Origin: Flavivirga aquatica
Lineage (GTDB): Bacteria; Bacteroidota; Bacteroidia; Flavobacteriales; Flavobacteriaceae
Assembly (NCBI RefSeq): GCF_001747085.1
Contig: NZ_MDJD01000007.1
Location: 248,001-312,000, forward strand
Length of the DNA stretch: 64,000 bases
Direction: 5' to 3'
Position numbers and translations under genes: made by a program
Notes under the pieces: model-generated
The model's input: only the letters and a program-made list of their open reading frames with translations
Told to the model about the DNA's origin: nothing
The model's database searches: none
In this document: in pieces, positions 6,912 through 17,201 of the stretch
How the letters are laid out: each line of letters begins with the position of its first letter
Numbering within the stretch: position 1 is the first letter of the stretch

Positions 6912-9900
6912 CTATTTAATAATAACTTTATGTGTATATGGTTTCCTTTTTTCAGACATAAATTTAATAACATAAATACCACTTGACACATTAAGAGATA
7001 TATCTAAACTTGAACCACTATTAAAATCAACTTTTGATGCATAAACTTCTCTACCATTTAAATCAAAAATATTTAGAGTTCCTTTTTTAATATCAATAGG
7101 TGCAGATACTTTAAAATCACCATTCGATACTGTTGGATATACTTTAATTTGAGAAACTGCTTCTTCGTTATTTTCATCAATACTTAATGTTTTTGACAGT
7201 AATTTTCCTGAAAAGATTCCTCTTCCATAAGTAGCTGCAAAAACAGTATTATCATCTCTAAGATCTAAATCGGTTACTTTCACATTACTCATCCCATTAA
7301 AAGATCGTCTCCATGTTGGATCTGTAGATGAGAAATCATTAGTATACCAAACACCTAGTTCTGTACCTACAAGCACTTCTTCAAGATTTAATGGGTTTTG
7401 CAATATAGTTTTAACTGGTAAATCAGGAAGATTGCCTTCTTTAACTTCCCATGAAGTACCTGCATCATCACTATACCAAATATTTTCTACTCCATAATTA
7501 TGAATAGTTACAAATATATCCGATTCTGTTTGACCAAACTCAATATCAGAAATACTACCAATAAAATTGCCATCTCCAATTTCGGTCCAAACAGGAGAAC
7601 TTCCATTAGCGCCAGTAATTTTTAAAAGCTTTCCTCTTTCAAGACCAACTAATAATACAGTAGATGACTTTGTAAATGGAGATACTTTAAAAGCTGTTGG
7701 ACTAGAATTCATTAAATTATCAGATAAAATTGATTTAAGAATACTCGCCCCGCTTAAATCATATCTCCTTATTTGAAAATCTGATCCTTCTGAATAATTT
7801 GTATATAGAATATCTAAATTAGAGTCTAATTCTCCTTCATTAATAAAATCACCTCTATTCAAATTTTCTCTATTTACTTCAATCTCAACACCAGATGGAT
7901 ACTCTCTTTTCGTAATTCTATCATTATAAACAGAGTTGTAAATAAAATATGTATCACTCCCATCTTGATCTACTAATGTAGTAGCACCATCACCTCCAGT
8001 TGGATTTATTACTGAAGAGTCTATTCCTGAATTTGAATTTTCAAAAAACTGAGTCCCATTATCTTGAGCTCCAGCATAAAAATAATCACCACTAATTGCT
8101 GATGTTGGAGCCACACCAACAGTATAAAACTGCGTTACATTTAGCCCTCTATTTCTTCTATTAATTGAAACTCCTGAATTGTTACTATAATACACACCTC
8201 CATCATTTCCAAAAAGCATTTTAGTTACATCTCCTTTACCAAAAGTTATAGCGTGATGGTCTGCATGAACCAATGGCTCTCTTAAAGCACGTAAATCATT
8301 GTTATTAGACCATTTAGACATTTGTTTCCATGTATCACCTGAATCATTACTTTCAAATAAATCTATTCCACCTAAAAATACATTGTTATCATTCGTAGGG
8401 TCTACTTTTATAACCAGATTATAAAATGCTTGTCCTCTTGTAAAATCTGTAGCTGGTATATTTATATCTACATCATCTGGTAAAGGCAAATCTTCTTCAC
8501 TATTAAACTTATCATTGGTTCTAATAATTTGCACAGCATTAGTACTCTCTGATAGTTCTACCAAAACATAAATTCTTCCTGGGTTTGATTTTGATACTGC
8601 TATTTGAGTTCTTCTTCCTTTTGGTATTGTTTTTTCAATACTATATGATGTTCCATTAGTAGAAGATAAAATAACACCGCCTCCTAAACCTGAAGTATTC
8701 CTTGTGGTAGCAATCCATATTGTATTATCTGCACCAATTTCTATATCGTTTGGTGTATACACAGCTCCTTCTGATGTTAATGGTAATACAAGTTTAGACC
8801 ATGTATTTCCATTAGATGAAGATCTATACAAACCATATTCCTCAACTCCAAATAATGAACTAGGAGAACCATCTGTATATCTAGATGATGCTGCAGCTAC
8901 ATAAACTTCACTATTTCCTCCGCCTATGTCTCTTACTTCAACATCGTTAATATGATGAATACCTGGCGTTAAATACCCTGAGGCTACAGGCGAAGAAGAT
9001 ACTGCTTCTATAGTCACATTAACTCCACTTCCTAACTGTGTGATTAAAGCTTGCCCAGCATCCCTAGAAATCATTGCAGAAGGAATAGTAACCGTTCCAT
9101 CTACCCCTCCAAGAGCTGATGGTGGACCTACTCTATCATTAACAACTAATACAGCTACAGCACCAGCATCTTGAGCATTTTTCACTTTTGCTACAAAAGA
9201 ACAACTACCTCTTTCTACAACAGCAATATTACCGTTGATTTCAGCTCCATTAGTTAACACAGTACATCCATCTATTACCGTATCGACACCGTCGTTTACT
9301 AAAACAAGATCTCCTGTAACAGATGTTAATGACGGTCCAAAATTAGCTCGTGCTAATTGGTATTCTCCTGTAATTAAACTAGATGAATTTACTGTAAGTT
9401 TTGCATTTGTAACAAATTTTGTTTCTCCTGTAACACCTCCAAATACTCTAGACCAACTTGTGCCTCCATTTGTAGATTGCCATAGACCATCTCCATTTAC
9501 ATCACCGCCAACATAAGACTCGCCCGTTCCTACATAAAAAACATTAGGCTTTGTAGGATCGTAAGTCATACAAGAAATATTAAGGTTTTCTGGAATATTT
9601 ACTCTTGTCCAAGTTGATGAAGATGAACTTATATTAATGTTTTTCCATAATCCTCCACTTACTCCTGCTGCGAAAACAGTTTCGTTTGTATTATCATTAG
9701 GATCGAACATTAAAGCTCTCACCCTACCACCTACATTATTAGGTCCTCTTTCTATCCATATATTACTCGCTTTATCTCCTGGCACTCTAGCTGTTAAACT
9801 AGACCCTAATTGTTTTCGAATTTTGCTAATATTTTCTGGTGTAGGCCTTCCAATTTCAGGATTCATTGTAAGCTCCCATTCTCTTGAAAGATATCTATTG

Positions 9901-10088
9901 GGAGGTAATCCCATTTCAAATTTTTCTTTTTTTGATAAATTTTTATTTAATTTAAATGGACTTTTATCTAAAAACTCATTATGTTTAGCTTTTAGATTAC
10001 TAACTACATCTTCCTTAGGAGTATTTAAAATACATGCTAAAGCGATGATTAATGTTAATAATGAGATACTTAATAAGGTTTTCTTCAC
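6912..10088 (-). CDS. T9SS-secreted beta-propeller protein with PA domain
   Basis: A large extracellular protein of 1,058 residues from the chosen start. It has a signal peptide (VKKTLLSISLLTLIIALAC), sialidase/VPS10-like propeller blades (SNDSGDTWK, SSNGNTWSKL, SDDAGTSWE, STNGGTSWSRV), a PA domain inserted in the first third (GDLVLVNDG...VVERGSCSFVAKVKNAQDAGA) and a C-terminal T9SS type A sorting domain (ISQIKVYPTVSNGDFKVSAP ... GIYVIKF ... HKVIIK). The frame can extend to a TTG at 10133 that overlaps the dgt stop; I prefer the GTG at 10088 because it places Lys-Lys directly before the hydrophobic core. The substrate is unknown; PA domains often occur in secreted hydrolases, but no catalytic motif is visible here. 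Confidence 0.8.
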   Translation of the reverse strand: MKKTLLSISLLTLIIALACILNTPKEDVVSNLKAKHNEFLDKSPFKLNKNLSKKEKFEMGLPPNRYLSREWELTMNPEIGRPTPENISKIRKQLGSSLTARVPGDKASNIWIERGPNNVGGRVRALMFDPNDNTNETVFAAGVSGGLWKNINISSSSSTWTRVNIPENLNISCMTYDPTKPNVFYVGTGESYVGGDVNGDGLWQSTNGGTSWSRVFGGVTGETKFVTNAKLTVNSSSLITGEYQLARANFGPSLTSVTGDLVLVNDGVDTVIDGCTVLTNGAEINGNIAVVERGSCSFVAKVKNAQDAGAVAVLVVNDRVGPPSALGGVDGTVTIPSAMISRDAGQALITQLGSGVNVTIEAVSSSPVASGYLTPGIHHINDVEVRDIGGGNSEVYVAAASSRYTDGSPSSLFGVEEYGLYRSSSNGNTWSKLVLPLTSEGAVYTPNDIEIGADNTIWIATTRNTSGLGGGVILSSTNGTSYSIEKTIPKGRRTQIAVSKSNPGRIYVLVELSESTNAVQIIRTNDKFNSEEDLPLPDDVDINIPATDFTRGQAFYNLVIKVDPTNDNNVFLGGIDLFESNDSGDTWKQMSKWSNNNDLRALREPLVHADHHAITFGKGDVTKMLFGNDGGVYYSNNSGVSINRRNRGLNVTQFYTVGVAPTSAISGDYFYAGAQDNGTQFFENSNSGIDSSVINPTGGDGATTLVDQDGSDTYFIYNSVYNDRITKREYPSGVEIEVNRENLNRGDFINEGELDSNLDILYTNYSEGSDFQIRRYDLSGASILKSILSDNLMNSSPTAFKVSPFTKSSTVLLVGLERGKLLKITGANGSSPVWTEIGDGNFIGSISDIEFGQTESDIFVTIHNYGVENIWYSDDAGTSWEVKEGNLPDLPVKTILQNPLNLEEVLVGTELGVWYTNDFSSTDPTWRRSFNGMSNVKVTDLDLRDDNTVFAATYGRGIFSGKLLSKTLSIDENNEEAVSQIKVYPTVSNGDFKVSAPIDIKKGTLNIFDLNGREVYASKVDFNSGSSLDISLNVSSGIYVIKFMSEKRKPYTHKVIIK

Positions 10089-10129
10089 TGTATATTGGGT
10101 TAAATTTAAAAATAAGGATTTAATTAGTC

Positions 10130-11476
10130 TCAAACAAAATCAAAACCTTTCATTTTTTTGTAGGTTAATATTGCTTTACTGTCAGAAAGCAAAGATATAT
10201 AATAACAAACACTTGATAAACGCTTATATAAACTAGCTTGATTATTATAAATCATTTGGCGAGGTAAACTTTTCATTATCAGTTTATCATAATTTGAAGC
10301 AATCCCCTCAAAACAATTATTTACAGCTCTTGTATATGTACTTAATAATGTATTTATCACACTATATCCTGCTATCTCCTTTTCTATAACGTCTTTACTT
10401 TGATAAACTTGTTCTACGCTTATTTTTATAATATCTTTTATTTGAGCTTCATATTTACTTTTATCTAATAATGCACAATCAAAATCACCACTTAAGATAG
10501 CTTCTTCATGTTTCATAAATATATCTACAGCTTCATCTATTAGCGTTCCAATAGCCAAAGCTCTTAAATAACTTAAACGATCTTCCTTGCTTTTAAGCGC
10601 ATGGTATTTTTCAGTTTTAATTTTATCTCTTACTATATTAATTAAATATTCAAGTGCAAATTCTTCCTGGATTAGTCCTAGATTAATACCATCTTCGAAA
10701 TCAATTATAGTATAACAAATATCGTCTGCCGCTTCTACTAAGAAAGCCAGTGGGTGTCTAGAAAAACTCAAATCATCATCACCTCTTTTTAACAAACCTA
10801 ATTCATTAGCTATATCTATAAAAGCATCTTTTTCGGATTGAAAAAAACCATACTTTTTATCTGCTATATGTTTTGTTGGTTTCTTTGGAAGTGATTCTTT
10901 TGGATACTTCATAAACGTACCAAGAGTTGCATAACTCAAACGTAATCCACCATCACGCCCCTCTCTACTTTCAGTTAATATTTTAAAACCATTTGCATTA
11001 CCTTCAAAATCACATAAATCTTGATATTCTTTATCTGTAAGTTTATCTTTAAATTGCTTACCCTCTCCTGTTTTAAAAAATTCACCAATAGCTTTTTCTC
11101 CTGAATGCCCAAAAGGCGGATTTCCTATATCGTGAGCTAAAGCTGCAGATGCTACAATAGCTCCAAAATCATTAGGTTGGTAGCCATGTACATTTTGTAA
11201 ATGAGGATATTTTTCTAATATTTTTTTCCCTGCAAGTCGCCCTAAAGAACGCCCCACAACACTAACTTCTAAACTATGTGTTAATCGCGTATGTACAAAA
11301 TCTGTTTGCGATAGCGGTATAACTTGTGTTTTATCTTGAAGACTTCTAAATTCTGAAGAAAAAATAATACGATCATAGTCTACCTCAAAACCTAATCGAG
11401 TTTCATCTTGTTCTTTTCTTATACGTTTATTAGTATCTCCAAAACGCTTTAAGGATAGTAATTGTTCCCAGTTCAT
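10130..11476 (-). CDS. dgt: Deoxyguanosinetriphosphate triphosphohydrolase family (dNTPase)
   Basis: An HD-domain metalloenzyme that removes triphosphate from dNTPs to give deoxynucleosides, controlling dNTP pools. The 448-residue protein has RTRLTHSLEVSVVGRSLG, the HD dyad in ALAHDIGNPPFGHSGEKAI near residue 112 and VEAADDICYTIIDFEDGI near 250, all typical of long Dgt proteins. The ATG at 11476 opens MNWEQLLSLKRFGD, a conserved beginning in Bacteroidota homologues as I remember them. It is followed immediately by the T9SS protein gene, whose coding region may overlap its stop. Confidence 0.9.
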   Translation of the reverse strand: MNWEQLLSLKRFGDTNKRIRKEQDETRLGFEVDYDRIIFSSEFRSLQDKTQVIPLSQTDFVHTRLTHSLEVSVVGRSLGRLAGKKILEKYPHLQNVHGYQPNDFGAIVASAALAHDIGNPPFGHSGEKAIGEFFKTGEGKQFKDKLTDKEYQDLCDFEGNANGFKILTESREGRDGGLRLSYATLGTFMKYPKESLPKKPTKHIADKKYGFFQSEKDAFIDIANELGLLKRGDDDLSFSRHPLAFLVEAADDICYTIIDFEDGINLGLIQEEFALEYLINIVRDKIKTEKYHALKSKEDRLSYLRALAIGTLIDEAVDIFMKHEEAILSGDFDCALLDKSKYEAQIKDIIKISVEQVYQSKDVIEKEIAGYSVINTLLSTYTRAVNNCFEGIASNYDKLIMKSLPRQMIYNNQASLYKRLSSVCYYISLLSDSKAILTYKKMKGFDFV

Positions 11477-11689
11477 AGTAAATTATTAAGTTCTGGCAAG
11501 ATACTTAAATTCACGCTTAACCTTTAAAACTTCTACTTTGTTTTTAAATGTTAAAAAATTGTTTCGTAATTATCAACGCAATGTTTTGTTAACATTTAGA
11601 TAACACTTTTATTACTGTTGTTTAACCTATTAATAACATCGAGTTTATAGGTTCTACCGTTCTTTGCGCCAAGAAACTATATTAACAAA

Positions 11690-14461
11690 ATGAGAAATTT
11701 AGTAGTAGTATTTACATTGATTTTAGCGTCTTTTTCGCACGCTCAAAGTACTGGTTCTGTGACAGGTAAACTAACAGATAAAGATTACAATAATGAGCCT
11801 TTAGCCTTTGCAAATGTTATCATAAAAGGGACAACAAAAGGAACGACTTCAGACTTTGAAGGACTTTACAAACTTGAAGAACTTCAACCTGGATCTCATA
11901 TATTACAATTTAGCTTTGTTGGTTACGAAACTCAAGAGATACCTGTAACCATTGTTGCTGGAGAAACCGCAACAGTTAATGTTGTTATGAGTGCTAGTTC
12001 GGCTTCATTAGATGAAGTTGTAATTACAACAACAACTAAACGAGAAAGTGAAACTGCCTTGTTGTTGGATCAAAAGAAAGCTGTAAGTATAAAAACAGCT
12101 ATAGGTGCTCAAGAACTCAGCAAAAAAGCGGTATCTGATGCAGGAGCAGCAACCTTAAAAGTAACTGGTGTAAATAAAAAAGAAGGTTCTAGCAAAATTT
12201 ATGTAAGAGGCTTAGGTGATAGATACAACAACACAACACTTAATGGCCTTCCTCTGCCTTCTAATGATCCAAGAAACAAAAATATTGATTTATCGTTATT
12301 TGGATCAAGCATTATAGAAAGCGTAGGAATATCAAAAGCTTTTTCTTCGTATATGTCTTCTGATGTTGCTGGAGCAAATATTGACATTGTAAGTAAAGAA
12401 AACTCAAAAAAATCTTTATTTAAAATTGGAGTTTCTGCTGGAGCCAATACACAAACAACACTTAAAGATTTTAAAGAAATTGATGGAGCTAACTGGCTTG
12501 GAGTTAATTCAAACACGAAACACAAAATAAGAAACCTATCAACTTATAGTTTCGACAATAGCTATTCCCCTAATTCTGGAAAAGCGAATCCTAATTTAGG
12601 TCTTTCTGTTAATTATGGTAAAAAAATAGCTTTATCAGACGAAAGTAATGTTAGTTTTTTCTTAGTTGGATCATTTAATAATAAATATACATTTCAAGAA
12701 GGAGCTTCAGATGCAATTGTTGACATTAATGATAATGCTATTCTTAATGTAGGATCCATATTCGACACTAAAACTTATAAATATAGCGCCTCAAAAATGT
12801 TAATGGGTAATATTGCTTATAAAATTAACAACAACCATAAATTAAGTTTTAATCATTTATTTGTTCACTCTAACACTCAAAAAATTCAAGATTTCATTGG
12901 AACAACAACTGATGTAGGAAGAGATTCAGATGACAATAGATTAGTAAACGTATTATTGCAAACAGAGATTCAAAATAAGCTTTTTGTAAATCAATTGTTA
13001 TCTACAAACAAGTTAGGAGAATCAATAGATGTTAATGCTGCTTTAAGTTATAATGCCATTTACAATGATGAACCCGACAGAAGGAAAAATACTTTCATTA
13101 TCAATAACGACACTAATACAACAAGAATATCTCAAAATGCAGTAAGAGATAACAGTAGGTTTTATGGTAATTTATTTGAAAATAATATTGCAGGAAAACT
13201 AAGTATTATAAAATACCTAGGAGAACGTTATGAAAACAAAGGCAAAGTAACTTTAGGTTACAATGGAAGCATTACAGACAGAAAGTTTGATGGTATTTAT
13301 TTTGATCACAACTTCACAAATCCAAGAAATACTTTTGTAGACATAAACAATTTAGATTCTACTTTTAACCAAAACAACCTTGATAATGCGTTTTTTGGAA
13401 TAGAAACTTCAAGAGGTAGAAACAGTGATGATGCTGAAACATATCTTCCACAATTATATGATGCTGAAAAAACTATACATGCAGCATATATCGATGCTAT
13501 GTTTAAGTTCAATGATAAATTCACAGCTAATGTTGGGATTCGTGCTGAAGACATAAAAATGGATATTGAGTGGAGTACTAATATTAGTTTCCCTGGTTTT
13601 TCTAGTAATAGTAAAATAGCATTAGATAAACAATACATATTACCTACGCTTAACTTGAAGTATCAAGTTAATGAAAAAATCAATTTAAGAGCATCTGGTG
13701 GAGTTACTTACACATACCCACAGTTTAAAGAAATTGCACCTTTTACTTATGAAGGGATTAACTTTCAAGAAAGTGGTAATCCTGCTTTACTTCCTTCAGA
13801 TAATTATAATGGGGAACTTAAATTTGAATTATTCCCTAATAAAAGTGAATTAATCTCCATAGGTGTATTTGGTAAATTAATCCAAAACTCTATAAACCGT
13901 TTAGAAAGAAACTCTGCTATAGAAAGAGATTTTACATTCGACAATTCTGGTGACGCAACAGTTTTTGGAGCTGAACTAGAAGGAAAATTAAATATACTAT
14001 CTAAAGAAATAGATGATGAAAAATCTCAACATCTAACGATAGGTGGTAATATAACACTAATGAAAACCGAACTTAAATATAACACTACTAATACATTATT
14101 TAATTACACAGGAGGCAGTTCTGAATTAGAAGGCGCATCTCCTTTTACAATAAATGCTGATGTTTCATATAGATTTAAAGTAAATGAAAAAGAAACTATT
14201 TCTACATTAGTATTTAATTATCAAAGTGATAAAGTATATAGTATTGGAACAAACTTTAAAGAAAACATTGTTGAAAAAGGAGTGCCTTTACTAGACTTTG
14301 TTTTTAGTCATAAATTCAATAAAAATTTAAGCGTTAAATTTAATGCTAAAAACTTATTGAACCCTAGTTTTGAAAGATATAGAGATATTCCAGAAAAACT
14401 AACAATGAACACATATAAAAGAGGAACTTCAATATCTGCAGGAATAAGCTATAGCTTATAA
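11690..14461 (+). CDS. TonB-dependent outer membrane receptor with carboxypeptidase-regulatory-like domain
   Basis: A 923-residue outer membrane transporter. It has a signal peptide ending SHAQS near residue 20, an N-terminal CarboxypepD_reg-like domain (GSVTGKLTDKDYNNEPLAFANVIIKGT to about residue 105), then a plug (VTGVNKKEGSSKIYVRGLGDRYNNTTLNGLPLPS) and a C-terminal beta barrel ending in aromatic GISYSL. The RGLGDRYNNTTLNG block is typical of a subgroup of Bacteroidota receptors. The next gene is a beta-helix lipoprotein rather than a SusD homologue, so this is not a standard SusCD glycan pair. The substrate cannot be told. A terminator follows the stop, so the lipoprotein is a separate transcript or relies on readthrough. 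Confidence 0.88.
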   Translation: MRNLVVVFTLILASFSHAQSTGSVTGKLTDKDYNNEPLAFANVIIKGTTKGTTSDFEGLYKLEELQPGSHILQFSFVGYETQEIPVTIVAGETATVNVVMSASSASLDEVVITTTTKRESETALLLDQKKAVSIKTAIGAQELSKKAVSDAGAATLKVTGVNKKEGSSKIYVRGLGDRYNNTTLNGLPLPSNDPRNKNIDLSLFGSSIIESVGISKAFSSYMSSDVAGANIDIVSKENSKKSLFKIGVSAGANTQTTLKDFKEIDGANWLGVNSNTKHKIRNLSTYSFDNSYSPNSGKANPNLGLSVNYGKKIALSDESNVSFFLVGSFNNKYTFQEGASDAIVDINDNAILNVGSIFDTKTYKYSASKMLMGNIAYKINNNHKLSFNHLFVHSNTQKIQDFIGTTTDVGRDSDDNRLVNVLLQTEIQNKLFVNQLLSTNKLGESIDVNAALSYNAIYNDEPDRRKNTFIINNDTNTTRISQNAVRDNSRFYGNLFENNIAGKLSIIKYLGERYENKGKVTLGYNGSITDRKFDGIYFDHNFTNPRNTFVDINNLDSTFNQNNLDNAFFGIETSRGRNSDDAETYLPQLYDAEKTIHAAYIDAMFKFNDKFTANVGIRAEDIKMDIEWSTNISFPGFSSNSKIALDKQYILPTLNLKYQVNEKINLRASGGVTYTYPQFKEIAPFTYEGINFQESGNPALLPSDNYNGELKFELFPNKSELISIGVFGKLIQNSINRLERNSAIERDFTFDNSGDATVFGAELEGKLNILSKEIDDEKSQHLTIGGNITLMKTELKYNTTNTLFNYTGGSSELEGASPFTINADVSYRFKVNEKETISTLVFNYQSDKVYSIGTNFKENIVEKGVPLLDFVFSHKFNKNLSVKFNAKNLLNPSFERYRDIPEKLTMNTYKRGTSISAGISYSL

Positions 14462-14483
14462 AAACATAAGCTTCATTATTATA

Positions 14484-14522
14484 AAAAATCCCTCAAAAAT
14501 TAAATACTTTTGAGGGTTTTTT
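14484..14522 (+). terminator. Intrinsic terminator after the TonB receptor gene
   Basis: CCCTCAAAA pairs with TTTTGAGGG around a 9-nt loop, followed by six T. It lies 25 bp after the stop. Confidence 0.8.
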
Positions 14523-14682
14523 ATTATACAAGATAACACTAAATAGCTATAGTAAAAAACATTAGCTTAACTTTAGTCTAATTTCTTAACCTAATACTAA
14601 TATTGGCTTAAAACTTAATTTATACTCTTGAAGTTAATTTGCATTATAATTAACAAAACCTATAAAATAATAAAAAACCAAA

Positions 14683-15876
14683 ATGAAAAATTTAAAAAAC
14701 TTATTATTAGTTGTAACTATAGTTTCAATTTTCTCTTGTTCTTCTGATGATGATAATAGGTCTATTGACCCAGGTCAGGGAGGAACTCCTATTACAGGTA
14801 GTGAGTTAAAAGGAGAACTGACAGAAGACGCTACTTTATTAGCTTCTGTAGCTTATAACCTAACAGGATCTTTAACAGTTAAAACAGGAACAACTTTAAC
14901 AATAGAGGCTGGTACAATAATTAAAGCTAAAAGCGGTAGAACTGATATATTCTTAGCTGTAGAAAGAGGCGCTAAATTAATAGCCAAAGGTACTGCTGCT
15001 AATCCAATTAAATTCACATCTGATGCTAGTTCTCCTAAAGCTGGTGACTGGGGTGGAATTGTAATTGCTGGAAAAGCTATAAGCAACAAAGGTACAGATG
15101 TACAATCTGAAGTTGCCGGTTTACTTTATGGAGGCAATGATAATTCTGATAACTCAGGAGAATTAAGCTATGTTATCGCAGAATACACTGGAGCGAAAAT
15201 AAACGGGGAGCAAGAATTTAATGGAATTTCTTTCTTTGGTGTTGGTAATGGTACAGTAGTAAACAACATAGTTGTAAGCGATGGTAAAGACGATGGTATT
15301 GAATTCTTTGGAGGTAGCGTTAATGTAACTAATGTTTACTGTGCTAACATCGGAGATGATATGTTTGATTGGACAGGTGGTTACACAGGAACTATAACAA
15401 ATGCATTTGGTGTTCGTAATGATGGTTTTGATGAGGCTAGTGAAGACCCAAGAGGTATCGAAGGAGATAGTAATGGTTCTGATGCTACTGCTACACCTAT
15501 ATCTAGACCTACATTAAGAAATGTAACAATACTTAACCTTAATCCTGATGTAGCTCTTAAAGCTGGTGCTGAGATTAGAAGAGGAACTGAGGCTACTATA
15601 GATAATGTTCTTTTTGCTGCCTACGGATCTGCTTCTTTTGGTAACAGAATAGATACAAACGATGATAAAGGAAATGGTATTTTAACTATTTCTAATGCTT
15701 TTGCTCAAGGAAATGTAGGAGATGACAAAGAAGGTGGTGATATTACAGGTACTGTATCTGTAATTACAGATGGTATCTCTGTTCCTTCAAACAACACTGT
15801 TGCTACAAAAGCTGGTGTTGGTGCAGATTTATCTGCTTTCGCTTGGGCTAACCAAGAATTTGTAGTTACTAAATAA
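14683..15876 (+). CDS. Surface lipoprotein with right-handed beta-helix
   Basis: A 397-residue lipoprotein: signal MKNLKNLLLVVTIVSIFSC with lipobox FSC, followed by an acidic SSDDDN stretch. The body contains GTTLTIEAGTIIKA, GDWGGIVIAGKAISN and a series of Asn/Gly/Val-rich turns (NGTVVNNIVVSDGKDDGIEFFGGSVNVTNVY) typical of parallel beta-helices. Homologues are sometimes named multidrug transporter in databases, which the sequence does not support. It follows the TonB receptor in the same direction and probably forms its outer-membrane partner, exposed on the cell surface or facing the periplasm. The ligand is unknown. Confidence 0.75.
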   Translation: MKNLKNLLLVVTIVSIFSCSSDDDNRSIDPGQGGTPITGSELKGELTEDATLLASVAYNLTGSLTVKTGTTLTIEAGTIIKAKSGRTDIFLAVERGAKLIAKGTAANPIKFTSDASSPKAGDWGGIVIAGKAISNKGTDVQSEVAGLLYGGNDNSDNSGELSYVIAEYTGAKINGEQEFNGISFFGVGNGTVVNNIVVSDGKDDGIEFFGGSVNVTNVYCANIGDDMFDWTGGYTGTITNAFGVRNDGFDEASEDPRGIEGDSNGSDATATPISRPTLRNVTILNLNPDVALKAGAEIRRGTEATIDNVLFAAYGSASFGNRIDTNDDKGNGILTISNAFAQGNVGDDKEGGDITGTVSVITDGISVPSNNTVATKAGVGADLSAFAWANQEFVVTK

Positions 15877-15944
15877 GTTTTAGTAAAAAGAAACTTTATA
15901 AGTCCTACTAAAAAAAGGTAGACAGCTTTTAATAAAATTAAATC

Positions 15945-15976
15945 AAACCTGTTAAGCTAGCTTAACAGGTTTTTTA
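15945..15976 (+). terminator. Terminator after beta-helix lipoprotein gene
   Basis: A perfect palindrome AAACCTGTTAAG-CTAG-CTTAACAGGTTT followed by further T residues. Confidence 0.82.
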
Positions 15977-16391
15977 TTGTCCATAAAACTTAGATGATTT
16001 TACATTAAAGCAAAAATAAGGTCCTTAATTGTTGCAGGATTACAAGTCACTCTTATATCAATTAATTTTAAGCATATCAATGTATTTACTCCCTTCTTAT
16101 TCTAAGTGTTTGTTTTTTTACTAGGATTTCTTATGGTTTTAGTATAAGATATAAGTCTAGTTTACTTCAATCTAATCTACTATATATCCTTAATCATACC
16201 TAAACGCCCCCTTTAATACCATAAGCTTTTTGTGCTTACTTATATCCATAAGTACCTTTATTAACTTCAGATACTAAGGATTATTCTAAGTTTAAAATCA
16301 CAATCACGTTATGTTAGCTTTATTCTCAATCTGCTGTTATTTCTTATAAATCAGGATATTCTTTAATATATTTCAGAGCAGGCAGATTACT

Positions 16392-16430
16392 TCACTAAAA
16401 AAGCCCATATCAAAAAATGATATGGGCTTT
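16392..16430 (-). terminator. Terminator of the sdhCAB operon
   Basis: On the minus strand AAAGCCCATATCA pairs with TGATATGGGCTTT and runs into TTTTTT. It lies directly after the sdhB stop. Confidence 0.82.
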
Positions 16431-16452
16431 AATATTCTTTTAAATTATAGAA

Positions 16453-17193
16453 TTACACAGAAGCCTTCATAAGCTCTCTATTCATTCTTGCAATATTATC
16501 TAATGAAATTCCTTTAGGACATTCCACCTCACAAGCTCCAGTATTAGTACAATTACCAAAACCTTCTAAATCCATTTGAGCGACCATATTTTTAACACGA
16601 TCTGTAGCTTCTACTTGCCCTTGTGGTAACAATGCATATTGAGATACTTTAGCACCTACAAATAGCATTGCAGAAGAGTTTTTACACGTTGCAACACAAG
16701 CTCCACAACCTATACAAGTTGCAGCATCCATAGCTTCATCTGCTGCATGCTTTGAAATTGGAAGTGAATTAGCATCTTGTGTATTTCCAGAGGTATTTAC
16801 AGATATAAATCCTCCCGCGTGTTGAATTCTATCAAAAGACGTACGATCTACAATTAAATCTTTAATTACAGGGAATGCAGACGCTCTAAATGGCTCTATA
16901 AAAATAGTATCACCATCTTTAAACATACGCATGTGTAATTGACATGTTGTAACACCTCTATCCGGTCCATGAGCTTCACCATTTATATATAATGAACACA
17001 TACCACAAATTCCTTCACGACAATCATGATCAAAAGCGACAGGCTCCCCTCCTTCATTGATAATTTGTTCGTTTAACATATCTAACATTTCTAAGAAAGA
17101 CATATCTGGAGACACTCCGTCTAGTTTATAATCTACTAAACCTCCTTTATCGTTTGCACCATTTTGGCGCCAAATTTTTAACGTTAATTTCAT
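16453..17193 (-). CDS. sdhB: Succinate dehydrogenase iron-sulfur subunit
   Basis: Carries electrons from the flavoprotein to quinone through three clusters. The 246-residue protein has the [2Fe-2S] ligands Cys58, Cys63, Cys66 ([10 protein letters not shown]) and Cys84, then [12 protein letters not shown] and [15 protein letters not shown] for the [4Fe-4S] and [3Fe-4S] clusters. Last gene of sdhCAB, eight bases after sdhA. The spacing and motif style match the Bacteroidota type B enzyme, which works with menaquinone. Confidence 0.95.
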   Translation of the reverse strand: MKLTLKIWRQNGANDKGGLVDYKLDGVSPDMSFLEMLDMLNEQIINEGGEPVAFDHDCREGICGMCSLYINGEAHGPDRGVTTCQLHMRMFKDGDTIFIEPFRASAFPVIKDLIVDRTSFDRIQHAGGFISVNTSGNTQDANSLPISKHAADEAMDAATCIGCGACVATCKNSSAMLFVGAKVSQYALLPQGQVEATDRVKNMVAQMDLEGFGNCTNTGACEVECPKGISLDNIARMNRELMKASV

Positions 17194-17201
17194 AATCCTT
17201 C

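Larger units (their letters stand above)
15877..16452. other. Gene-free stretch of 576 bp
   Basis: It contains a terminator at 15945-15976 for the beta-helix lipoprotein and one at 16392-16430 for the sdh operon. The 400 bp between are AT-rich with many short stop-interrupted frames on both strands; I see no gene, RNA fold or repeat that I can support. Confidence 0.6.

Noticed and set aside
9637-10236. A 199-codon plus-strand frame opposite the start of the T9SS propeller gene
   Set aside because: It lies antisense to the signal peptide and first propeller blades, with Leu/Pro-rich shadow composition and no domain.
15977-16391. A tRNA or structured RNA in the 400-bp gap before the sdh terminator
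   Set aside because: I could find no cloverleaf, T-loop sequence or long stem; only short AT-rich repeats such as ATAAGT.
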